Below are positions 14,845-19,702 of a DNA stretch of 19,702 bases, piece by piece. Position 1 is the stretch's first letter; every line of letters begins with the position of its first letter. The position numbers and the translations under genes are program-made. The notes below the pieces were generated by a model. It was not told the DNA's origin. It worked only from the letters and a program-made list of their open reading frames with translations, and made no database searches. The stretch comes from Pararhizobium sp. (GTDB taxonomy: Bacteria > Pseudomonadota > Alphaproteobacteria > Rhizobiales > Rhizobiaceae), in NCBI GenBank assembly GCA_030655075.1, contig JAURWE010000107.1:1-19702 (forward strand), in the 5' to 3' direction.

Positions 14845-16164
14845 TTACAGGAAGGGCGTGAGCAGCGCGGCCAGATGGCGCGCGTTTATGTCAGGGTCGT
14901 GCATGGCAAGCACCCGCTCCCGACCAACCTGTCCCAACGCGGCGAGTTGTGCTTGCGGTGTATCGAGAACCGCCTTCATTGCAGCGGCTAGCGCGGCGAC
15001 CGAGCCTGCCGGCACCAGCCAGCCGTTCCTGTGATCGACCAGTTCGGGAATGCCCGCGATCGACGTCGCGATCACAGGACGGCCCAGCGCGAGCGCCTCC
15101 ATCAGCACAACGGGTAGTCCTTCGGCAAAACTGGCGAGAACCATTGCGCGCGACGCCGACAGCGCAGCCCGAACTTCATCGGACGAGCGCCATCCCAACA
15201 GCCGAACATGCCCAGACAATCCGAGGCGATCAATCTGCTCCTCAAGGTCCGCCCGCCCCTCTCCGTCGCCGATCACGTCGATCACGAAATCATGGGTTTC
15301 GGCGACGCGCGCCGCAGCCTCCAGCAACAGCGGCAAACCCTTCTGCGCGTTCAGCCGCGCAACGCATGTGAGATGCGCCGTTTCCAGCCCGGCGCTGCCC
15401 GCCGAGCTGTTTTGCAGGAAATGGGGTGCCACTGCGCAGCGGACGACCTGTATGCGGTCCCAGTGCGACGGGGACGACCAGCGCATGAGTTGGCTTCGGC
15501 CAAAACTGGAAACCCCGGTGACGAAGCCCGCGTCGGCGATCTTGCCGGGCAGATCAAGCGCCAGTGGCGCGTCAAATTCATCCGGACCATGCGCAGTGAA
15601 ACTGTACGTTATCGAAGAAAGACGGGCAGCGAGACGCGCGACCGCAACCGGGTTCGTCCCGAAATGGGCGTGAACGTGCCGGACTTTGTCCTTCGCCATC
15701 CGTTCGGCAAGCACCGCCGCCTCGGCGAAATAGGCCAGCGCGCGCACCCTGTCCCCCGTGCTGCGCAGCGATTGCCGCAGAGCACCGACCGTCCGTCGGG
15801 GACGTCGCAGAAAGCTTCGCAGCACGGATCCTGCGAGTTCAGCCCAATTTCCGTCAAGCAACGGCGTTGTTCGTTCAGCCTCTTTCCGGTCGGAATCGTC
15901 GGCAAAATCCTCTGGCGTTCGCCGGATGGTGAAGCGCGAAACCTCGAGCCCCAGCCGTTCCAAGGCGCTGATTTCCGTGCGAATGAAGCTGTGGCTGATC
16001 TTTGGATAGGCGTTGATCAGATAGGCGACACGCCCCGAAAGCGAGACCACGGGGTCGAGACCATTCAGGCCCGCAGGCAACCTCAGCAAAGCGTCGTCCG
16101 CCAAGCCGGGTTTCTCGCAGGCGATGCCCCGATTTTCCTCCAATGTCCTGTCGCCGCCATCCAT
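14845..16164 (-). CDS. Glycosyltransferase family 4 (WcaL/colanic-acid type)
   Basis: Predicted cytosolic GT-B retaining glycosyltransferase, 439 residues. The N-terminal half has VAYLINAYPKISHSFIRTE (46-64), the opening typical of WcaL-type enzymes, then HAHFGT (165-170) and FTAHGPDEF (189-197). The C-terminal half shows VARLNAQKG (268-276) and the EX7E signature, E348 and E356 in SFAEGLPVVLMEAL. ATG 16164 has no strong Shine-Dalgarno sequence; about 40 residues precede the conserved domain, so a later GTG start around residue 39-40 is possible. A -10-like GATAAT lies 45 bases upstream. It is a single leftward gene, convergent with the export operon (52 bases between stops). Donor and acceptor are unknown. 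Confidence 0.9.
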   Translation of the reverse strand: MDGGDRTLEENRGIACEKPGLADDALLRLPAGLNGLDPVVSLSGRVAYLINAYPKISHSFIRTEISALERLGLEVSRFTIRRTPEDFADDSDRKEAERTTPLLDGNWAELAGSVLRSFLRRPRRTVGALRQSLRSTGDRVRALAYFAEAAVLAERMAKDKVRHVHAHFGTNPVAVARLAARLSSITYSFTAHGPDEFDAPLALDLPGKIADAGFVTGVSSFGRSQLMRWSSPSHWDRIQVVRCAVAPHFLQNSSAGSAGLETAHLTCVARLNAQKGLPLLLEAAARVAETHDFVIDVIGDGEGRADLEEQIDRLGLSGHVRLLGWRSSDEVRAALSASRAMVLASFAEGLPVVLMEALALGRPVIATSIAGIPELVDHRNGWLVPAGSVAALAAAMKAVLDTPQAQLAALGQVGRERVLAMHDPDINARHLAALLTPFL

Positions 16165-16203
16165 ATCTGTCGCTTGTGCCCCAATTCGGCGATGTGCGGC
16201 ATT

Positions 16204-16243
16204 CCCCCATTATCCCGGCAATTTATCACCCCCCTTTCTCCCC
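16204..16243 (-). promoter_or_regulatory. G-rich tract with four G-runs upstream of the GT4 gene, with an embedded -10-like GATAAT
   Basis: Read on the minus strand there are runs of 4, 6, 3 and 5 guanines (16240-16243, 16229-16234, 16214-16216, 16204-16208) separated by 5, 12 and 5 bases. This fits a long-loop G-quadruplex pattern on the coding strand, ending 40 bases before the GT4 start. Between the last two runs lies GATAAT (16209-16214), so the tract may sit in the promoter or early leader. Confidence 0.4.
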
Positions 16244-16451
16244 TACGTAGAATCACGAGTGGAAATCATTGAGGCAGATTCCAGCCTAGTTTTTGACGAT
16301 AGGAATGGCGTTCAGTGTGGCGCAGACTTTCGGGAGAACCGGGAGCTATTTCATGAATTGCCGTTGCCGCGCCTATCCTCTGACTCTTGCCCTGCTTTGC
16401 CGGCGAGTTTGAGCATCTGTCGTGGCAAGCCTTCCTCATCCAGATCAGTCG

Positions 16452-17705
16452 ATGGGCGGTGCCCATGAGCCGTCACGAAACGTGATCGGTTCGCTGACGA
16501 GCGGAAGGACCGTGACCTTATTGCTGCTCGGCTTTGGCCTGATCATGACAGCGATATTCGACATGGTGCTGTCAGCCGATAGCAAGCAAGGGCCCGCACT
16601 GGTCGCTCCACACGCACAGCAGACGACCGCCGATGGCGCTGCAAACAAAATTCCCGCCGAACTGTTGGGGCTTCCCCCCGGCGTCGCCGTCACGCCCGAT
16701 GTCGGCCCTGCAGCCGACACCGCACGCAGCATCAACGCCAGCATCGCGATTGTACCCGACGGGCTTGTATCAGCGGCGCCAGTTTTCTGGGCCGGCGGAA
16801 CGATCGATCGCGAACGTGCGACCGACTGCCTTGCCGCAGCCGGTATATACGAAGCCGGATCGGGACCCACAGATCAGCGCGCGGTGATGCAGGTGATCCT
16901 GAACCGCATGCGCCACAGCGCCTTTCCACATTCGGTGTGCGGCGTCGTGTTTCAAGGCACCGAAAGAACCACCGGCTGCCAGTTCAGCTTCACTTGCGAC
17001 GGCGCGATGTCGCGCCGTACGCCGTCGCCCGAGACCTGGCGGCGCGCGCGCATGATCGCAATGGAAATGCTGAGCGGCCGCGTCGAACCGAGCGTTGGCC
17101 TTGCCACCCATTATCATACCGACTGGGTTCACCCCGTCTGGAGCGGGCAGATGCAAAAGATCGCAGCCGTTTCGACGCATCTCTTCCTCCGCTGGCGCGG
17201 AAACTTCGGTGAGGCGCGGGCTTTCACGACGCGCTATTCCGGGTCGGAGCCGTTGATCCCCAAGATGGCACTCTTGTCGGCGGCCCACCGCGACGCAAGC
17301 GCGTTCGACGACGCGCTGATCTCCACCTCGGTGCCACTCGCGCCCTTGCCGGATATCGCCAGTCCTCGGCGGGTCGAAAACAAGCTTGTGGCAGCGCGGG
17401 AGGCCTTGCCCGACCAGTCGCGCTCGCCCGATGCCGATGTATTCCTGATGACGCTGGACAAGGCCAGCCCGGACAATTTCGTCCGCCAAGCTGAACAGGC
17501 GTGCGCTGGAAAGACGACCTGCCGGTTCCTCGGCTGGACGAGCCCGGCGCACAAAGCCAGCCAGTTTCCGATTTCAGGCACCGCGATCGACGCGATGTCG
17601 TTCAGCTATACCAAACAGGGGGCCGGCGACCCCGGCAGGGCACGTTGGAATTGCGTGGAATTTCCGCGCGGTGACCGCGCCCAATGCCTGCGGCGCGGCG
17701 GGTGA
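16452..17705 (+). CDS. Cell-wall hydrolase, SleB family
   Basis: Predicted membrane-anchored periplasmic peptidoglycan hydrolase, 417 residues. A membrane segment (about 19-37) is followed by a low-complexity linker. The SleB domain spans about 120-255: GIYEAGSGPTDQ with the candidate catalytic Glu (E134), VMQVILNRMRH, VVFQGTERTTGCQFSFTCDG, and ATHYHTDWVHPVW (218-230). A Cys-containing C-terminal part of about 120 residues (QACAGKTTCRFLGWT near 360) has no function I recognise. ATG 16452 is preferred, but a GTG at 16422 in the same frame would add ten residues; neither has a clear Shine-Dalgarno sequence. It is 51 bases upstream of the sugar-phosphate transferase, so probably co-transcribed. 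Its role could be local opening of the wall for the export complex. Confidence 0.85.
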   Translation: MGGAHEPSRNVIGSLTSGRTVTLLLLGFGLIMTAIFDMVLSADSKQGPALVAPHAQQTTADGAANKIPAELLGLPPGVAVTPDVGPAADTARSINASIAIVPDGLVSAAPVFWAGGTIDRERATDCLAAAGIYEAGSGPTDQRAVMQVILNRMRHSAFPHSVCGVVFQGTERTTGCQFSFTCDGAMSRRTPSPETWRRARMIAMEMLSGRVEPSVGLATHYHTDWVHPVWSGQMQKIAAVSTHLFLRWRGNFGEARAFTTRYSGSEPLIPKMALLSAAHRDASAFDDALISTSVPLAPLPDIASPRRVENKLVAAREALPDQSRSPDADVFLMTLDKASPDNFVRQAEQACAGKTTCRFLGWTSPAHKASQFPISGTAIDAMSFSYTKQGAGDPGRARWNCVEFPRGDRAQCLRRGG

Positions 17706-17756
17706 TGGCGACATGATCCAGCGTCACGACATCAATGCCGGAAAGTCGGGAAAGCG

Positions 17757-19139
17757 ATGAACAGCTTTGCCCATGACTTCCGCAATGCCGTCGTGGTGCA
17801 TTTCAGAAGCAAGCCTTCCAAGGAGGTCGTGCGCCTGCGCCTCATCACCATATTGGTGTTGACGGATATTTTGTCGATCCAGATGGTCTTCATCGCGGTG
17901 AATCTGTTGTTCGTCGGCACAACGGTATTGCATGGTCTGGGATTTGCAGTCGGATCGGTCATTCCCATCTTCCTGATCTGCGCTTTCATGGTGCGCGCCT
18001 ATTCAGGGCCCGAGATATTGAAGCCCAGCACATCGATCAGCGGCATATTGCAAGCCTTGGCGATCAGCGCGACGGTGCTCGGGTTGATCATCTTTTCGCT
18101 GGGTGTCGGACCCCATATTTCGCGCGTTGGCGTCGCTATGACGTTCGTGCTGTCCGCGGTGCTCATGACCTTGACGCATTATTTCCACGCCAAATACACC
18201 AATTGGGCGCTGGATGGCTCGCTCTATTCGATTGTCGAACTCTATGACGGGGCGCTTCTGGGAACCGAAGGCGGCCCGGAAATGGACAGCAACTTCTTCT
18301 TCGACCCCCTGCAGCCGTCCCCAGCCAGCTTTGACCGGTTGGCGCGCATCATCGGCGGCGCCGACCGCGTAATCGTGCATTGCGCCATTCCTCGCCGCCC
18401 GGCTTGGGCCGACGTCCTTCAGGGGATGAACGTCCACGCCGAATTCATGGCAAAGGAATGGACCGACATCCGCCCGATCGGTATCGGGAGCCATAACGGT
18501 AGCGGGACAGTCGTCGTCGCACGCGGCCCGCTCAACTTGCATGATCGGATCATCAAACGCAGTTTCGACCTCGCATTCTCCGTTTTGGCGCTCGTCCTGC
18601 TTTCGCCTTTACTGCTCGCTGTGGCAATTCTCATAAAGCTGGACAGCCCCGGCCCGGTATTTTTCGTGCAACCGCGAATCGGCCGGCAAAACCAGCTGTT
18701 CCAGTTGATCAAGTTCCGCAGCATGCGACAGGATTGCAGCGACAAGGACGGCGCCCAATCGACAAGTCGCCAAGATCGGCGGGTCACCCGCGTTGGCAAC
18801 TTCATTCGGCGCACCAGCATCGACGAACTTCCACAGTTCATCAACATATTGAAAGGCGACATGAGCGTCGTCGGCCCGCGCCCTCACGCCGTGAGTTCGA
18901 CCGCAGAGGATCAGCTCTTCTGGGATATCGACAATCGCTACTGGCATCGCCACGCGTGCCGTCCGGGCTTGACCGGCCTCGCCCAGATCCAAGGGTTTCG
19001 CGGCGCCACAGGCTGTGTGAAGGACCTCATCGACCGCGTCGAAGCCGACCTGAAATATCTGCAGGCCTGGTCTTTCGGCAACGATATCCGGATCGTGTTT
19101 CAGACCTTCAAAGTCATTGTCCACACCAATTCATTCTGA
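17757..19139 (+). CDS. Undecaprenyl-phosphate sugar phosphotransferase (initiating enzyme)
   Basis: Predicted polyprenyl-phosphate hexose-1-phosphate transferase starting the repeat unit at the inner membrane (WbaP/GumD/sphingan B-protein type). 460 residues. About four membrane segments occupy 30-140 and a soluble linker follows. The catalytic domain begins with KRSFDLAFS (267-275) and the membrane-entering hairpin LALVLLSPLLLAVAILIKL. Then come KFRSM (319-323), the catalytic TSIDELPQ with D356 and E357, GPRPH (373-377) and RPGLTGLAQI (402-411). The domain order and length fit this family well. GGGAAAGCG lies directly before ATG 17757. The sugar is most likely glucose or galactose by family, but this is not provable here. 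It is the last gene of the rightward pair with the SleB gene. Confidence 0.92.
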   Translation: MNSFAHDFRNAVVVHFRSKPSKEVVRLRLITILVLTDILSIQMVFIAVNLLFVGTTVLHGLGFAVGSVIPIFLICAFMVRAYSGPEILKPSTSISGILQALAISATVLGLIIFSLGVGPHISRVGVAMTFVLSAVLMTLTHYFHAKYTNWALDGSLYSIVELYDGALLGTEGGPEMDSNFFFDPLQPSPASFDRLARIIGGADRVIVHCAIPRRPAWADVLQGMNVHAEFMAKEWTDIRPIGIGSHNGSGTVVVARGPLNLHDRIIKRSFDLAFSVLALVLLSPLLLAVAILIKLDSPGPVFFVQPRIGRQNQLFQLIKFRSMRQDCSDKDGAQSTSRQDRRVTRVGNFIRRTSIDELPQFINILKGDMSVVGPRPHAVSSTAEDQLFWDIDNRYWHRHACRPGLTGLAQIQGFRGATGCVKDLIDRVEADLKYLQAWSFGNDIRIVFQTFKVIVHTNSF

Positions 19140-19381
19140 ATGACCGATTGGTCAACGCCGGCAGCGTGAAACTGGCACCCCGGCTCGCAAACCTCGATCA
19201 GACTTTGCGCACTCCGCTAGCAGCCGCTCTACTGTTCGCTACCCCACCGCTTATATCTGCCGCGAGCGCGCCCCTTTTTTCCGCGCGCGAGCCCGAGAGT
19301 ATAACAGCGCAGGGCCCAAGCGATACCTCGCGTCAGCTCACGTCATCGCGAGCGCGCCCCGAGGGGCCGATCGAATAGAAG
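19140..19381. other. Intergenic region between the phosphotransferase and tRNA-Ser genes, with short repeats
   Basis: No gene is seen. It contains TGACC-GATT-GGTCA (19141-19154), a 5-bp hairpin just after the stop; an exact 14-base direct repeat, CGCGAGCGCGCCCC (19261-19274 and 19347-19360); and a short GC hairpin, GCCCCGAGGGGC (19356-19367), downstream of the tRNA on its strand. None has a following T-run in the right orientation, so terminators are not called. Confidence 0.5.
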
Positions 19382-19473
19382 TGGCGGAGACGGAGGGATT
19401 CGAACCCTCGGTGCCGCATTCACAGCACGACGGTTTAGCAAACCGTTGGTTTCAGCCACTCACCCACGTCTCC
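19382..19473 (-). tRNA. tRNA-Ser (anticodon GCU), CCA encoded
   Basis: On the minus strand the 7-bp acceptor stem GGAGACG (19473-19467) pairs with CGTCTCC (19392-19386), followed by discriminator G and an encoded CCA (19384-19382). The anticodon arm is ACGGT-TTGCTAA-ACCGT with anticodon GCT, reading AGC/AGU serine codons. The T arm contains GGTTCGAATCC, and a long variable arm of the class II type supports Ser. Total 92 bases with CCA. Confidence 0.96.
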
Positions 19474-19480
19474 GCATGGC

Positions 19481-19498
19481 CTGTTGCGTGAACAACAG
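19481..19498. repeat. Inverted repeat in the tRNA-Ser leader
   Basis: CTGTTG-CGTGAA-CAACAG is a perfect 6-bp stem with a 6-base loop, lying 7 bases upstream of the tRNA 5' end and downstream of its candidate promoter. It could form a hairpin in the precursor leader. Confidence 0.5.
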
Positions 19499-19515
19499 TC
19501 TGGCCTAGGCGGGTG

Positions 19516-19544
19516 CCTATAGCCATGCACCTCGCGCCCCGCAA
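19516..19544 (-). promoter_or_regulatory. Candidate promoter of tRNA-Ser
   Basis: On the minus strand TTGCGG (19539-19544) and TATAGG (19516-19521) are separated by exactly 17 bases, each matching about four of six sigma-70 positions. The tRNA 5' end lies 42 bases beyond the -10 element, leaving a leader of roughly 35 bases. Confidence 0.5.
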
Positions 19545-19567
19545 CGCTAAAGATTGCCAATATTTTG

Positions 19568-19581
19568 TGCCGATATCGGCA
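19568..19581. promoter_or_regulatory. Perfect 14-bp palindrome, possible operator
   Basis: TGCCGATATCGGCA is its own reverse complement. A related half-site, TGCCAATAT (19555-19563), precedes it, differing from TGCCGATAT (19568-19576) by one base. It sits between the tRNA promoter and the putative gene start at 19663, so it could bind a dimeric regulator of that gene. Confidence 0.35.
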
Positions 19582-19662
19582 ATTCGTCGCGCGGACGATT
19601 CGGTCTGGCGTAAATTCGACTCAAGTCATCGCCCGTTCATTGCCCCGGCGCGAAAGCGAGTC

Positions 19663-19702
19663 ATGATTAATGCAGATTTCGCCGAGAAGGCGCCGTCGAT
19701 TT
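19663..19702 (+). CDS. Possible 5' end of a gene cut by the right edge
   Basis: ATG 19663 opens a frame reading MINADFAEKAPSI up to the window end. A purine-rich AAGCGAG ends two bases before the ATG, a weak ribosome-binding site that is unusually close. It is oriented away from the tRNA, with a palindrome about 80 bases upstream. Thirteen residues are not enough to name a family, and it could be chance. Confidence 0.35.
   Translation, partial: MINADFAEKAPSI

Noticed and set aside
15208..16272. 354-codon plus-strand open frame opposite the GT4 gene
   Set aside because: The minus-strand frame carries all GT4 motifs; the plus-strand product has none and an artefact-like composition.
16770..17552. 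260-codon minus-strand open frame opposite the SleB gene
   Set aside because: The plus-strand SleB domain is clear; the antisense product shows no motif.
19261..19290. GC-rich stretch around a T6 run as an intrinsic terminator
   Set aside because: The T-run lies between GCGCGC blocks rather than after a stem; the pairing is only the self-complementary GCGCGC.
1..19702. Insertion sequences, CRISPR arrays, toxin-antitoxin or phage genes
   Set aside because: No transposase, integrase or Cas motifs, no regularly spaced repeats and no small paired toxin-like genes were seen on either strand.

Overview
The window looks like chromosomal DNA of a high-GC alphaproteobacterium, most probably a sphingomonad (Sphingomonas/Sphingopyxis-like). 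The reasons are the strong G/C bias at third codon positions, the short GumB-type export protein, and a separate chain-length protein and tyrosine kinase as in sphingan (gellan-type) loci. The taxon is inferred from gene content, not from a database match. Almost the whole window is one extracellular polysaccharide (EPS) locus of the Wzx/Wzy type, ending next to a tRNA-Ser(GCU) gene.

Layout, left to right. A 13-codon 5' end of an unknown leftward gene lies at the left edge. A leftward pair follows: a family 2 glycosyltransferase (301-1455) and a 2OG-Fe(II) oxygenase (1495-2328). A rightward flippase (Wzx, 2610-3992) comes next. A leftward four-gene operon holds, in transcription order, a WecG/TagA (GT26) glycosyltransferase, an SGNH-like lipoprotein, a clan-A-like glycoside hydrolase and a Wzy-type polymerase (9443 down to 4237). 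A rightward five-gene operon follows: outer-membrane export protein (OPX), beta-barrel protein, Wzz-like co-polymerase (PCP), split BY-kinase and a PhyH-like dioxygenase (9683-14792). Then come a leftward GT4 glycosyltransferase (14845-16164), a rightward SleB-type cell-wall hydrolase and the initiating sugar-phosphate transferase (16452-19139). The tRNA is on the minus strand, and a possible truncated rightward gene starts at the right edge.

How it works together (inference from the families). The phosphotransferase loads the first sugar on undecaprenyl phosphate, and the GT2, GT4 and GT26 enzymes extend it. Wzx flips the unit and Wzy polymerises it under control of the PCP/BY-kinase pair. 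The OPX protein and perhaps the beta-barrel export the chain, with a path possibly opened by the SleB hydrolase. The periplasmic glycosidase and SGNH protein could trim or modify the polymer. No nucleotide-sugar synthesis genes are present, so precursors must come from elsewhere. The least expected parts are two different 2OG-Fe(II) oxygenases, a BY-kinase with altered Walker A and A' motifs and a very small tyrosine tail, and a polymerase operon that includes a glycosidase and an SGNH protein. Gene starts were refined by hand using ribosome-binding sites and overlaps.
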